Shown here: one piece after another, positions 25,720 through 35,609 of the stretch
How the letters are laid out: every line of letters begins with the position of its first letter
Position numbering within the stretch: position 1 is the stretch's first letter
Assembly (NCBI RefSeq): GCF_027213945.1
Contig: NZ_JAPWGW010000001.1
Coordinates: forward strand, 496,001 to 560,000
DNA: 64,000 nucleotides
Source: Henriciella marina
GTDB taxonomy: Bacteria; Pseudomonadota; Alphaproteobacteria; Caulobacterales; Hyphomonadaceae
Direction: 5' to 3'
Translations under genes and position numbers: made by a program
Notes under the pieces: generated by a model
Told to the model about the DNA's origin: nothing
Seen by the model: the letters and a program-made list of their open reading frames with translations, nothing else
Databases searched by the model: none

Positions 25720-27117
25720 ATGACCTCACCCCGCCTGCGCGGCCGCAACGCCAAGATCCTCGCCACCATCGGCCCGAAGAGCGCGAGCCCTGACGCCATC
25801 CGTCTTCTCGCCGAAGCGGGCGCCGACATCTTCCGCCTCAATTTCAGCCATGGCGACCACGAAACCCATGCTGCCGTCTTCAAGGCGGTGCGATCCGCCG
25901 AAAAAGCAATGGGCCGCCCGCTTGCCATCCTTGCAGACCTGCAGGGCCCAAAGATACGCGTCGGCACCTTTGAAGGCGGCGCGATCAAACTCGCTTATGG
26001 CAAGACCTACACGCTAACGGCCGACGAGAGCACCAGCGCGGCAGACGCCATCCCCGTCCCGCACCCGGAAATCCTCTCATCGCTCGAAGAAGGCGACGAA
26101 ATCCTCTGCGATGATGGCAAGGTCCGCCTCACCGTCAGTGGGGCTGGAGACAAGCTGCACGTCACCCCCGCTTTCCATGCGACGCTGTCGGACCGGAAAG
26201 GCTTCACCGTGCGCGGCAAGACGCTGCCGCTTAAATCCATGACCGACAAGGACCGCGAAGACCTTGCCTTTGCGCTCGACCTTGGCGTGGACGTCGTAGC
26301 GCTGAGCTTCGTTCAGTCTGTCGATGATGTGAAAGAGGCAAAAACCGCCATCGGCGGGCGTGCGCCGCTCATCTCCAAGATCGAGAAGCCCGGCGCCGTA
26401 GAAGACCTCGACGCAATCATCCGCGCGTCGGACGGGGTGATGATCGCGCGCGGCGACCTCGGCGTCGAATTCCCGCTCGAACAGGTCCCGATCATCCAGC
26501 GCCGCATCGTGCGCGAAGCCCGCGAAGTGGGCCGCCCGGTGATCGTCGCGACGCAGATGCTGGAATCGATGATCGAGAATGCCGCCCCGACGCGGGCAGA
26601 GACAGGCGATGTCGCCACCGCCATCTACCAGGGCGTAGACGCCGTCATGCTGTCTGCCGAGACCGCCATTGGCCGCCATCCGCCCACGGCCGTTGCCATC
26701 ATGGACCGGATCATCAAGGCGACCGAGGACGCGCCTGACTATCGCGACTCGCTCCGGCAATTCATGGGCGACCGCGACGATGAGCGCGTCATCGACATCG
26801 TTGCGCGCGCTGCCCAGTCGCTCGCCTTTGCGGTGAAGGCCAAGGCGCTCGCCCTCCGCACCGGGTCGGCCCGCCGCCTCGCCCAGTTCGCCAAACATCG
26901 CGGGCGCTACTTCATTCTCTATGGTTCGTCGGACAACACTCGCCTGCGCCGCGCGCAGCTTCTCTGGGGCGTTCACCCGATCCATGTAGACGCGATCGAG
27001 GAAAGCGACTGGCCCCGCACCCTGACGGACGCCGCTGACCTCAAGGGCGCCGTCGCCTACGCCGCATGGAAAGGCGGCGGCGGCGACACCGCCTGGGAAA
27101 TGGGGATCAGGCGGTAG
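25720..27117 (+). CDS. pyk: Pyruvate kinase
   Basis: Converts phosphoenolpyruvate and ADP to pyruvate and ATP. The 465 residues start RGRNAKILATIGPKSASPDA and include FRLNFSHGDHETH, ILADLQGPKIRVG, PLISKIEKPGAVEDLDAI with the catalytic lysine, MIARGDLGVEFPLEQVPIIQ and VIVATQMLESMI. The C-terminal allosteric domain is present but short. The divergent gap to the ECF sigma gene is 94 bases. The gene ends before a repeat and a terminator that it shares with the convergent suc operon. Confidence 0.95.
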   Translation: MTSPRLRGRNAKILATIGPKSASPDAIRLLAEAGADIFRLNFSHGDHETHAAVFKAVRSAEKAMGRPLAILADLQGPKIRVGTFEGGAIKLAYGKTYTLTADESTSAADAIPVPHPEILSSLEEGDEILCDDGKVRLTVSGAGDKLHVTPAFHATLSDRKGFTVRGKTLPLKSMTDKDREDLAFALDLGVDVVALSFVQSVDDVKEAKTAIGGRAPLISKIEKPGAVEDLDAIIRASDGVMIARGDLGVEFPLEQVPIIQRRIVREAREVGRPVIVATQMLESMIENAAPTRAETGDVATAIYQGVDAVMLSAETAIGRHPPTAVAIMDRIIKATEDAPDYRDSLRQFMGDRDDERVIDIVARAAQSLAFAVKAKALALRTGSARRLAQFAKHRGRYFILYGSSDNTRLRRAQLLWGVHPIHVDAIEESDWPRTLTDAADLKGAVAYAAWKGGGGDTAWEMGIRR

Positions 27118-27127
27118 AGAAGAAAGT

Positions 27128-27214
27128 CCGCTCATCCCCGCGAAGGCGGGGATCTGGTCCAGATAGGAATGCAGTCTGACAGGGCAAGATTCCCGCCTTC
27201 GCGGGAAAGATCGG
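27128..27214. repeat. REP-like doublet, TCATCCCCGCGAAGGCGGGGATC type
   Basis: Two inverted palindromic units: CATCCCCGCGAAGGCGGGGAT starting near 27133, and ATTCCCGCCTTCGCGGGAAA starting near 27189, separated by about 35 bases. The same family occurs twice more in this window, at 45212-45299 and 45637-45722. It lies in the convergent gap between pyk and sucB. Confidence 0.85.
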
Positions 27215-27235
27215 ATCTCTTCGGCCGCCCCCAAC

Positions 27236-27265
27236 GAAAAACGCCCGGCCATGCCTGCCCGGGCG
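27236..27265 (-). terminator. Terminator of the suc operon
   Basis: CGCCCGG (27242-27248) pairs with CCGGGCG (27259-27265); on the minus strand the stem is followed by TTTTTCG. It lies 30 bases after the sucB stop codon. Confidence 0.8.
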
Positions 27266-27294
27266 TTCTCTAGAGTCTTCCTGCAAACAGACGC

Positions 27295-28890
27295 TTAGAC
27301 GTCGAGCAGCAGACGCTCTGGATCTTCCAGCGCTTCTTTCACGCGGACGAGGAAGGTCACAGCTTCCTTCCCGTCGACGATACGGTGGTCGTAGGAGAGC
27401 GCCAGATACATCATCGGGCGAATTTCGACCTTGCCATTGATAGCAACCGGGCGTTGTTCGATCCGGTGCATGCCAAGCACGCCGGACTGCGGCGGGTTGA
27501 GGATCGGCGTCGACATGAGCGAGCCATAGACTCCGCCATTGGTGACGGTGAATGTGCCGCCCTGCATGTCGCCGATGGTCAGGTCGCCGTCGCGCGCCTT
27601 GCGGGCAAGATTGCCAAGCTCACGCTCGATCCCGGCAATCGACAGCTCATCACAGTCACGGATGACAGGGACAACCAGGCCTTTATCGGTGCCGACCGCC
27701 ATGCCGATATCATAGTAATTCTTGTAGATGATGTCGGTGCCGTCGATCTCTGCATTGACCGCAGGGATTTCCTGAAGCGCCGACACGATAGCCTTGGTGA
27801 AGAAGCCCATAAAGCCAAGCTTCACGCCATGCTTCTCGGCGAAGTTCTCTTTATACTTCGAGCGCAGCGCCATCACGGCGGACATATCGACATCGTTGAA
27901 TGTCGTCAGCATCGCGGCAGTGTCCTGCGCCTCTTTCAGGCGGCGGGCGATGGTCTGGCGAAGACGGGTCATCTTCACCCGCTCCTCGCGTGGGCCGATC
28001 TCACGCTGGGACGCCGCAGGCTGGGGCTTGCTCTCGGTCTTGGGTGCCTGCGCAGCCTTGTTCACGAAGTCCACGGCATCCGCTTTCGTGGCGCGGCCAT
28101 CGCGGCCGGTGCCCGGAATGTCCTGCGGATTGACGCCGCCTTCGGCTGCCACACGGCGCACCGATGGGGAGACCGGACGATCTTCCTGACCAGAAGCAGA
28201 CTGACCGGTTTCCGCTGGCGTCTGGCTGGTCGCTGCGCCTTCGGTTACACGGGCTTCCTTTGTGACCGAGCCGCCCGATGAGGCCGCAGCGCTACCGCCA
28301 GCACCCCCCGAAATACGGGCAATTACCGAGCCCGGCGTAACCGTGTCACCCGGAGAAACGAGCAGCTCTGCAATCGTGCCGTCAGCCGTTGCCGGCACTT
28401 CCAGCGCGACCTTGTCAGTCTCGATTTCAGCAATGGTCTCGTCCTTGGAAACCTTGTCGCCGACCTTTTTCAGAAACTCGCCCAGCGTGCCTTCAGTGAC
28501 GCTTTCGCCCATTGGCGGAACGCTGACATCAGTCAGGTCGCCGCCACCGGAAGACGCGCTTGCCTCTTCCTTCGGAGCTTCCTCTTTCGGCTGTTCGGCG
28601 CTTTCGGATTTTGCTTCCGCAGGCGCGCTTTCTTCCGAGGCAGGCGCTTCGCCGCTGCCGCTACCGAGGCGGCCAAGAATGGCGCCGATCTCGACCGTAT
28701 CGCCTTCATTGGCGACGATTTCGCTCAGCGTTCCATCTGCCGTTGCGGCAACCTCAACTGAAACCTTGTCGGTTTCGAGCTCGACCAGAACCTCATCCTT
28801 GGAGACCTTGTCGCCTGCTTTCTTGAGCCACTGGCCAACAGTGGCCTCCGTCACGCTCTCGCCGAGCTGAGGGACTACGATATCAGTCAT
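27295..28890 (-). CDS. sucB: 2-oxoglutarate dehydrogenase E2 (dihydrolipoamide succinyltransferase) with two lipoyl domains
   Basis: Core subunit of the 2-oxoglutarate dehydrogenase complex, carrying succinyl from E1 to CoA. The 531 residues hold lipoyl domain 1 (residues 1-77, Lys42 in [11 protein letters not shown]), a Glu/Ala/Ser linker, lipoyl domain 2 (about 119-195, Lys160 in [11 protein letters not shown]), a second linker, an E1/E3-binding domain (239-275, [14 protein letters not shown]) and the catalytic domain ending [13 protein letters not shown] with His502. Most SucB proteins have one lipoyl domain and about 400 residues. Last gene of sucCDAB, 30 bases after sucA; no lpd follows. 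Confidence 0.95.
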   Translation of the reverse strand: MTDIVVPQLGESVTEATVGQWLKKAGDKVSKDEVLVELETDKVSVEVAATADGTLSEIVANEGDTVEIGAILGRLGSGSGEAPASEESAPAEAKSESAEQPKEEAPKEEASASSGGGDLTDVSVPPMGESVTEGTLGEFLKKVGDKVSKDETIAEIETDKVALEVPATADGTIAELLVSPGDTVTPGSVIARISGGAGGSAAASSGGSVTKEARVTEGAATSQTPAETGQSASGQEDRPVSPSVRRVAAEGGVNPQDIPGTGRDGRATKADAVDFVNKAAQAPKTESKPQPAASQREIGPREERVKMTRLRQTIARRLKEAQDTAAMLTTFNDVDMSAVMALRSKYKENFAEKHGVKLGFMGFFTKAIVSALQEIPAVNAEIDGTDIIYKNYYDIGMAVGTDKGLVVPVIRDCDELSIAGIERELGNLARKARDGDLTIGDMQGGTFTVTNGGVYGSLMSTPILNPPQSGVLGMHRIEQRPVAINGKVEIRPMMYLALSYDHRIVDGKEAVTFLVRVKEALEDPERLLLDV

Positions 28891-28920
28891 ATGCTTCCGT
28901 TTCCGTTAGGTTCGTTCTGG

Positions 28921-31900
28921 TCAGGCGGAAACGATGCTGTCTTCGACCGGCTGGTCACCCAGCGCGGCTGCGATGAGAGCATCCTTTTCCTTGTTATGTT
29001 GTGAAAGTAGGCCGGTTGCCGTCGCTGCCGATGGTGGGCGGCCCGCATATTTCGGACGGGGGTTCCGCACGCCCGCCTGGTTGCTGGTCCACTCGATCTC
29101 ATCGCGCATGAAAGTCCAGCCGCCCATATTCCGCGGCTCTTCCTGGCACCAAACCATTTCGGCATCCGGGAAGCGCTTCAGCTCAGCGATCAGTGACTTG
29201 CGCGGCACGGGATAGAACTGCTCGACCCGCAACAGGTAGACGTCATCCGTACCCGATTTCTCGCGGGCCTCGAACAGGTCGTAATAGACCTTGCCCGAAC
29301 ACATCACGACCCGGCGGATCTTGCTGTCCTCAGCCAGTTTCACCTTGCCTTCACGGCCCGGCGTCTCTGCATCATCCCACAGGATACGGTGGAAGGAAGA
29401 CTTCGTGTTAAAGTCATCCATGGACGACGTTGCCAGCTTGTGACGCAGAAGCGACTTCGGCGTCATGATGATCAGCGGCTTGCGGAAGTCGCGGTGGATC
29501 TGGCGGCGCAGCGCATGGAAATAGTTCGCGGGCGTCGTCAGGTTTACCACCTGCATATTGTCTTCGGCACACATCTGCAGGAAGCGCTCAAGGCGAGCAG
29601 AGCTGTGCTCCGGACCCTGGCCCTCATAGCCATGTGGCAGAAGGCAGACGAGACCGCTCATCCGCAGCCATTTGCGCTCTGCCGAGGAAATGAACTGGTC
29701 GAAAAAGACCTGCGCACCATTGGAGAAGTCGCCAAATTGCGCTTCCCAGAGGGTCAGGCAGTTCGGGTCGGCCAGCGAATAGCCATACTCATAGCCAAGC
29801 ACCGCTTCTTCAGACAGAAGCGAGTCGATCACTTCGTAATGAGCCTGGCCTTCAGCGATGTTATTGAGCGGCGTAAAGCGCGCGCCCGTCGCCTGATCGA
29901 CGAAATGGCTGTGACGTTGCGAGAACGTCCCGCGGCCAGAGTCCTGACCTGAAAGACGTACCGGGAAGCCTTCTTCAAGCAGGGTCGCGAAAGCAAGGTG
30001 CTCGGCCGTGGCCCAGTCAATGCCCTGACCGGTCTCGATCGCTTCACGGCGGCCATCGATGACCCGGCGCAGCGTCTTGTGAACGTCGACATTGTCCGGG
30101 ACCGTCGTAAGCGTTTCGCCGATCTCTTTCAGCTTCTTCACCGCAACGCCGGTCTTGCCGCGGCGCTCGTCATCCTCAGGCAGGCCAAGGCCTTTCCACT
30201 CACCATCCAGCCAGTCGGCCTTGGTGGCTTCGAAGGTCTTGCCGTCGTCAAAGGCCTTGTCGAGGAAATCCTCGAACGCCTTGATCTGCGACTTCACCTC
30301 ATCCTCGGAAACGAGGCCCTCCTTGACCAGGCGCGACGCATAGATCTCGCGGGTCGATTCGTGACCCTTGATCTTGGTGTACATGACCGGCTGGGTGAAC
30401 ATCGGTTCGTCACCCTCATTGTGGCCAAAGCGGCGATAGCAGAACATGTCGATGACAACGTCCTTGCCGAATTTCTGCCGGTACTCGGTCGCAACTTTCG
30501 CGCAATAGGTAACCGCTTCAGGGTCATCGCCGTTCACATGGAAGATCGGCGCCTGCACCATCAGAGCGACGTCTGACGGATATGGCGAGGAGCGTGAATA
30601 CATCGGGCTGGTCGTAAAGCCGATCTGGTTGTTCACGATGAAGTGGATAGTGCCGCCTGTGCGATAACCGGCAAGGCCCGACAGCGCGAAACACTCCGAC
30701 ACAACGCCCTGGCCTGCGAAGGCCGCATCGCCATGCAGTAGAAGCGGCAGCTTGTGCGAACGGTCCAGCGTACCGGTTTCTTCGGCTTCCATCGCCTGCT
30801 TGGCGCGGGTCCGGCCCAGAACGACAGGGTTAACCGCCTCAAGGTGAGACGGGTTGGCGTTCATGGTCAGGTGAACTTCATTGCCATCGAAGGCGCGGTC
30901 CGAAGATGCGCCGAGATGGTATTTCACGTCGCCCGAGCCAAAGCCCTCTGCGCCCTGCGTCGAGCCGCCCTGGAACTCGTGGAAGATTTTCTCATAAGGC
31001 TTGCCCATCACGGCAGCCAGCATGTTGAGGCGGCCGCGGTGGGGCATGCCGACAACGATCTCGTTCACACCGAGGGCACCGCCGCGCTTGATGATCTGCT
31101 CCAGCGCCGGAACAGCCGCTTCACCGCCATCAAGGCCGAAGCGCTTGGTGCCGGGATAGCGACGGTGAAGGAAACGTTCGAAGGTTTCAGCTTCGATGAG
31201 CTTGGTCAGGATCGCCTTCTTGCCCTCAGGGGTGAAGGCAACGCCCTTGTCCGGGCCTTCGATACGTTCCTGCAGCCAGGACTTTTCCTCAGGATTGGAG
31301 ATGTGCTGGAACTCGATGCCGATGGTCGAACAATAGGTCCGCTTCAGGATGTCGACCATTTCCGGGATGGTCGCATAATCGAGGCCGAGATAGCCATCGA
31401 TATAGATCCGGCGGTCCATGTCGGCGTCGGTGAAGCCGTAATTGGCCGGCTCGAGCTCTGGATGCTCGACATCATTCTCGATCGCCAGCGGGTCGAGGTT
31501 CGCCGCCAGGTGACCGCGTACCCGGTAGGCACGGATCATCATCAGCGCACGGATCGAATCCTTCACCGCATCGGCGACATCCTCAGCCGTGGCGGCCGGC
31601 TTGTCGGACTTGATCTTCTCCTTGAGCTTCGGCTCAAGCAGGGTCCAGTTGCCATCAAAGGCTGCGACCTGATCGGCATCCGCCGGTTTGGGCCAGCGAT
31701 CGCGCTTCCAGCTCGCGCCATCCGCGTTGCGCGTAGACGCTTCTTCGCCGTCGCCGAGCGCAGCAAAAAAATCGCGCCAGCTTTCTGGCACGGAGCTGGG
31801 GTTGCGCGCATACGCAGCCTGCATCTTTTCGATCCAGACTGCGCTGCCGCCATACAAGAACGCGGTTTCCAGCATCGCGCTGTTCTGTGCGCTCCGCTTA

Positions 31901-31929
31901 CCCGAAATCGGGGAACCGTCATCAGCCAT
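28921..31929 (-). CDS. sucA: 2-oxoglutarate dehydrogenase E1
   Basis: Thiamine-diphosphate decarboxylase of the 2-oxoglutarate dehydrogenase complex. The 1002-residue protein has the N-terminal ETAFLYGGSAVWIEKMQAAY segment for E2 interaction, KRFGLDGGEAAVPALEQII, GMPHRGRLNMLAAVMGKP, HGDAAFAGQGVVSECFALSG (ThDP site), FGHNEGDEP, and late LPHGYEGQGPEHSSARLERF. Length and motifs are those of a standard E1. It follows sucD after a 92-base gap and precedes sucB by 30 bases. Confidence 0.96.
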   Translation of the reverse strand: MADDGSPISGKRSAQNSAMLETAFLYGGSAVWIEKMQAAYARNPSSVPESWRDFFAALGDGEEASTRNADGASWKRDRWPKPADADQVAAFDGNWTLLEPKLKEKIKSDKPAATAEDVADAVKDSIRALMMIRAYRVRGHLAANLDPLAIENDVEHPELEPANYGFTDADMDRRIYIDGYLGLDYATIPEMVDILKRTYCSTIGIEFQHISNPEEKSWLQERIEGPDKGVAFTPEGKKAILTKLIEAETFERFLHRRYPGTKRFGLDGGEAAVPALEQIIKRGGALGVNEIVVGMPHRGRLNMLAAVMGKPYEKIFHEFQGGSTQGAEGFGSGDVKYHLGASSDRAFDGNEVHLTMNANPSHLEAVNPVVLGRTRAKQAMEAEETGTLDRSHKLPLLLHGDAAFAGQGVVSECFALSGLAGYRTGGTIHFIVNNQIGFTTSPMYSRSSPYPSDVALMVQAPIFHVNGDDPEAVTYCAKVATEYRQKFGKDVVIDMFCYRRFGHNEGDEPMFTQPVMYTKIKGHESTREIYASRLVKEGLVSEDEVKSQIKAFEDFLDKAFDDGKTFEATKADWLDGEWKGLGLPEDDERRGKTGVAVKKLKEIGETLTTVPDNVDVHKTLRRVIDGRREAIETGQGIDWATAEHLAFATLLEEGFPVRLSGQDSGRGTFSQRHSHFVDQATGARFTPLNNIAEGQAHYEVIDSLLSEEAVLGYEYGYSLADPNCLTLWEAQFGDFSNGAQVFFDQFISSAERKWLRMSGLVCLLPHGYEGQGPEHSSARLERFLQMCAEDNMQVVNLTTPANYFHALRRQIHRDFRKPLIIMTPKSLLRHKLATSSMDDFNTKSSFHRILWDDAETPGREGKVKLAEDSKIRRVVMCSGKVYYDLFEAREKSGTDDVYLLRVEQFYPVPRKSLIAELKRFPDAEMVWCQEEPRNMGGWTFMRDEIEWTSNQAGVRNPRPKYAGRPPSAATATGLLSQHNKEKDALIAAALGDQPVEDSIVSA

Positions 31930-32021
31930 GGTATGTACCGTCCTGTTGCTTCACTGGACGGCCCGGCGGGGTCGTTTTATTGGCCTCGTCTGGCCGCCAT
32001 TCGGACACTTAGTATCCGGGG

Positions 32022-32924
32022 CTATCCTTTCAAAACCTCTACCATGGTATCGCCAAGACGCGCAGGGCTCGGTGACACCTTGATGCCAGCCGATTCCATG
32101 GCTTCGATCTTGGAAGGGGCATCGCCCTTGCCGCCTGAAACGATTGCGCCGGCATGGCCCATCGTGCGGCCCGGAGGCGCCGTGCGGCCAGCGATGAAAC
32201 CAACCATTGGCTTCTTGCGGCCCTTCTTGGCTTCGTCCTTGAGGAATTGAGCAGCTTCTTCTTCGGCAGATCCACCGATTTCGCCGATCATGATGATCTG
32301 CTTGGTTTCGTCATCGGCGAGGAACAGCTCCAGCACGTCGATGAAGTTGGTGCCGTTGACCGGGTCGCCGCCGATGCCGACAGCTGTCGTCTGGCCAAGG
32401 CCCGCATTCGAGGTCTGGAACACAGCTTCATAGGTCAGCGTGCCTGAACGCGACACGACGCCGACAGAGCCCTTCTTGAAAATCTTGCCCGGCATGATGC
32501 CGATCTTGCACTGCTCGGGGGTCAGGACGCCCGGGCAGTTCGGGCCGATGAGGCGCGACTTGGAATTGGCGAGCTTCGCCTTCACGCGCACCATGTCCAT
32601 GACCGGCACACCTTCGGTGATACAGGTGATGAGTTCGATGCCTGCGTCGATGGCTTCTTCAATTGCAGCCGCTGCGCCGGCTGGCGGCACATAGATCACG
32701 GACGCGTTGGCGCCGGTGGCTTCCCTGGCTTCGCCTGCGGTCGCGTAGATCGGCAGTTCGGTGCCATTGTCGGCGGTCCATTTCTGGCCAGCCTTCTTCG
32801 GGTGCGTGCCGGCAACCATCTTGGTGCCGTAATATTCGAGCGCCTGGTTGGTGTGGAACGAACCGGTATTGCCGGTCAGGCCCTGCACGATGACTTTGGT
32901 ATTTGAGTCGATGAGAATGGACAT
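32022..32924 (-). CDS. sucD: Succinyl-CoA synthetase, alpha subunit
   Basis: Makes ATP or GTP from succinyl-CoA together with SucC. The 300 residues include the CoA-binding [59 protein letters not shown], and the phospho-histidine in [15 protein letters not shown]. The 59-base gap after sucC holds a short GC-rich inverted repeat (32951-32968) but no terminator T-run, so the operon is continuous. Confidence 0.96.
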   Translation of the reverse strand: MSILIDSNTKVIVQGLTGNTGSFHTNQALEYYGTKMVAGTHPKKAGQKWTADNGTELPIYATAGEAREATGANASVIYVPPAGAAAAIEEAIDAGIELITCITEGVPVMDMVRVKAKLANSKSRLIGPNCPGVLTPEQCKIGIMPGKIFKKGSVGVVSRSGTLTYEAVFQTSNAGLGQTTAVGIGGDPVNGTNFIDVLELFLADDETKQIIMIGEIGGSAEEEAAQFLKDEAKKGRKKPMVGFIAGRTAPPGRTMGHAGAIVSGGKGDAPSKIEAMESAGIKVSPSPARLGDTMVEVLKG

Positions 32925-32983
32925 GGATAAGGTCCCTGAAATCTTTGGGTCGCGCCCTCGGGCGCGCGAAAAACGTTTAAGCT

Positions 32984-34177
32984 CTAGCCTTTGATCGCTT
33001 CGGTGATCTTCTTGGCCGCATCGTCGAGATCGTCGGCAGGGATCACGTTGAGACCCGAATTCTTGATGATGGACTTGCCCTCATCGACATTCGTGCCTTC
33101 CAGGCGAACGACCAGCGGCACACCAAGGTTGGTTTCCTTGACCGCAGCGATCACGCCTTCAGCGATGACGTCACACTTCATGATGCCGCCAAAGATGTTC
33201 ACGAGGATGCCCTTCACGTTCGGGTCCTTCATGATGATCTTGAACGCAGCTGCGACCTTCTCCTTGTTGGCGCCGCCGCCAACGTCACAGAAGTTCGCTG
33301 GCTCTTCGCCGTAAAGCTTGATGATGTCCATCGTTGCCATGGCGAGGCCTGCGCCGTTCACCATGCAGCCAATCGTGCCGTCGAGCGCGATATAGGCGAG
33401 GTCCCACTCGGACGCCTCGATTTCCTTCTCGTCTTCCTCGGTCTTGTCGCGGAGCTCCACGATGTCCGGGTGACGGAAGAGCGCGTTGCCGTCGAAGCTG
33501 ACCTTGGCGTCGAGAACGCGCAGGTGGCCGTCTTCCATGACGATCAGCGGGTTGATCTCGAGCATGGACATGTCCTTCTCCGTGAACGCCTTGTAGAGCG
33601 TCGGGAAGAGTTTCATGCCGTCGGCGCGTGCGTCGCCTTCAAGCTTCAGCGCGTCGCAAAGCTGCTCGCTGTCCTTGTCGGTGACACCTGCGATCGGGTC
33701 GATCGGAAGGGTGAGGATCTTTTCTGGCGTGGAGTGCGCGACTTCCTCGATGTCCATGCCGCCTTCGGTCGACGCGACGAAAGCCGGCTTGCCGGTCGCG
33801 CGGTCGATCAGGACAGAGAGGTACAGCTCACGAGAGATGTCTGCGCCGTCTTCGATGTAGAGGCGGTTGACCTGCTTGCCGTCCTTGTTGGTCTGTGCCG
33901 TGACAAGGTGGTTGCCGAACATGGCCTTGGCGTGGCTGATCGCTTCTTCCTTGGAAAAAGCGAGGCGAACGCCGCCTTTTTCACCGGCAGCTGATTCCAC
34001 GAATTTGCCCTTGCCGCGTCCACCTGCGTGGATCTGGCTTTTGACGACCCAGAGCGGACCAGGCAGCTGGTCGACAGCCTTCTCCACTTCGTCGATCGAA
34101 AGCACGGGCGCACCGTTCGCAACGGGCGCACCATAGGACTTCAGTACGGCCTTGGCCTGATATTCGTGAATGTTCAT
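32984..34177 (-). CDS. sucC: Succinyl-CoA synthetase, beta subunit
   Basis: ATP-grasp subunit of succinyl-CoA synthetase, 397 residues. The start at 34177 gives [16 protein letters not shown], the family N terminus. Then [55 protein letters not shown], and [18 protein letters not shown] are typical. It is the first gene of sucCDAB; malate dehydrogenase, the usual upstream neighbour in many alphaproteobacteria, is not there. Confidence 0.96.
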   Translation of the reverse strand: MNIHEYQAKAVLKSYGAPVANGAPVLSIDEVEKAVDQLPGPLWVVKSQIHAGGRGKGKFVESAAGEKGGVRLAFSKEEAISHAKAMFGNHLVTAQTNKDGKQVNRLYIEDGADISRELYLSVLIDRATGKPAFVASTEGGMDIEEVAHSTPEKILTLPIDPIAGVTDKDSEQLCDALKLEGDARADGMKLFPTLYKAFTEKDMSMLEINPLIVMEDGHLRVLDAKVSFDGNALFRHPDIVELRDKTEEDEKEIEASEWDLAYIALDGTIGCMVNGAGLAMATMDIIKLYGEEPANFCDVGGGANKEKVAAAFKIIMKDPNVKGILVNIFGGIMKCDVIAEGVIAAVKETNLGVPLVVRLEGTNVDEGKSIIKNSGLNVIPADDLDDAAKKITEAIKG

Positions 34178-34254
34178 GGGGGAAATAAGCCTCTTTGATA
34201 TCGTCGGCAGGAGAGGCAACGCGAAGCACGCGCGACCGCTCAGAAACTCGTGGC

Positions 34255-34282
34255 CTTATAACACTGAGATTTTACGGCGCAA
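34255..34282 (-). promoter_or_regulatory. Candidate sigma-70 promoter of the suc operon
   Basis: On the minus strand TTGCGC (34282-34277), 16 bases, TATAAG (34260-34255). Transcription would begin near 34248, giving a leader of about 70 bases before sucC. It lies in the 138-base gap after the MFS gene stop. The assignment is by consensus only. Confidence 0.5.
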
Positions 34283-34315
34283 CCGGATGGGTCCAGAACA
34301 CGAACCAAGCCAGGT

Positions 34316-35554
34316 TTACTCCGTGCGAGGGTCGATTTCGCCCGTAGATGCAGTGCTTGGCAGGGTAATCTTCCACGGCTCCTGCGCTTCCTTGGGCACA
34401 TCCTGCCGCTTTGTCCGCCTGTACATCATCGCGGCTGCCAGAATTGCCGAACTGATCGCCGCAAGAAGAAACAGTCCGCCGTCTGTAAACGGCATACGAA
34501 ACGCATAGCCCGACAGCGGCGGCCCGATGACGGACCCTGCCGCCCAGACGAATAGCAGGCCCGACATGACGCGCGAAATCTGCGCCGTATCTGACCGGTC
34601 GATCGCATGCGCGACGCCGATGCCGTAGAAAGACAGCGACCCCGCGCCCCACACGGCCAGGGTGATGAGGGTCCAGTTCTCAGCCATCCGCGGGAAGAGA
34701 CCGAGCACAAGCGCAGCAACCGCGGAGACCGCGCCCATCACCGCAATGACCGCGCGCCTGTCGACATGATCGGAGATCCGGCCCGCTGGCCACTGGCTGA
34801 TCAGCCCGCCGGTCCAGACCGCTGCCGCCGCAATGGCCGCCGCGCCCGTCGATCCGCCGCCAATGCCCGGCAGGGCCACACCGGCATAAAGCGGCAACAG
34901 GGCCAGCGTCCCGCTATTGATGAGGCCCGCAAGGAACACGGCAATGACTGCCGATGGCGCGATGTCGAACAGGCGCCTGAAAGGCAACGGCTCGACACTT
35001 GGCGCAGGCGGCTCACCGCGCCGCGTCAGGCAGACCGGCAGCAGCGACAGGCAGAGAAACATCGCGCACCAGAGATATGGGCGGAAATCCACCGGCGCGA
35101 GCCCAGCGACAAAGAACGGCCCCGCCATCAGGGCGAATTTCGCGATCAGGTGGTAGAAACCACTGACGCTACCGCGATTCCGGACCGAGACAGTCGCGCC
35201 AAGCCATGCCTCGATACTCGAAAACATCCACGCAAAGGCCGCGCCCTGCACGATGCGAACGAATGTCCAGCTCCACGGGTCGAGCGCCAGCTGCATGACC
35301 AGCACGCTCGCGCCGCAAGTCGCAGCCGCCGCTGAAAAAACGCGGATATTGCCGAACAGGATGACCGCATTGCTGGCCGTATAGGCCCCAACCATAAAGC
35401 CGAGCGCATAGACGGCCGCGATCGCGCCGATGAGGCCGGGACTGACACCCAGCGTCTCCAGGCCGAGCGGGGTGACCACACCAAGGATACCGCCCCCGAG
35501 CTGAAGGAAGGCGGCGGCAGCAATCAGCGCCCAGACATTGCGGTAGTCGCTCAT
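34316..35554 (-). CDS. Major facilitator superfamily transporter
   Basis: A 412-residue membrane protein with about twelve helices. Features are the N-terminal ALIAAAAFLQLGGGILGVVT, the loop-2-type motif around GAYTASNAVILFGNIRV, an amphipathic FYHLIAKFALMAGPFFVAGL, a central cytoplasmic loop (TRRGEPPAPSVEPLPFRRLF), and GRISDHVDRRAVIAVMGAVS repeating the MFS motif A. The closest feel is the YcaD-like drug/metabolite family, but substrate cannot be named. It lies 55 bases after the PhoD-like gene on the same strand. Confidence 0.88.
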   Translation of the reverse strand: MSDYRNVWALIAAAAFLQLGGGILGVVTPLGLETLGVSPGLIGAIAAVYALGFMVGAYTASNAVILFGNIRVFSAAAATCGASVLVMQLALDPWSWTFVRIVQGAAFAWMFSSIEAWLGATVSVRNRGSVSGFYHLIAKFALMAGPFFVAGLAPVDFRPYLWCAMFLCLSLLPVCLTRRGEPPAPSVEPLPFRRLFDIAPSAVIAVFLAGLINSGTLALLPLYAGVALPGIGGGSTGAAAIAAAAVWTGGLISQWPAGRISDHVDRRAVIAVMGAVSAVAALVLGLFPRMAENWTLITLAVWGAGSLSFYGIGVAHAIDRSDTAQISRVMSGLLFVWAAGSVIGPPLSGYAFRMPFTDGGLFLLAAISSAILAAAMMYRRTKRQDVPKEAQEPWKITLPSTASTGEIDPRTE

Positions 35555-35609
35555 GGCAGACCGGGCTCCTTTAGGGCCCTTCTTGGTGTGGCTTGGCGTT
35601 TAGCCGGGC

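Noticed and set aside
30754-32250. 498-residue open frame on the plus strand
   Set aside because: Antisense shadow of sucA and sucD, caused by codon bias in GC-rich DNA.
32951-32968. Inverted repeat CGCGCCC/GGGCGCG between sucC and sucD
   Set aside because: Loop of only two bases and no T-run; not a terminator and weak as a regulatory site.
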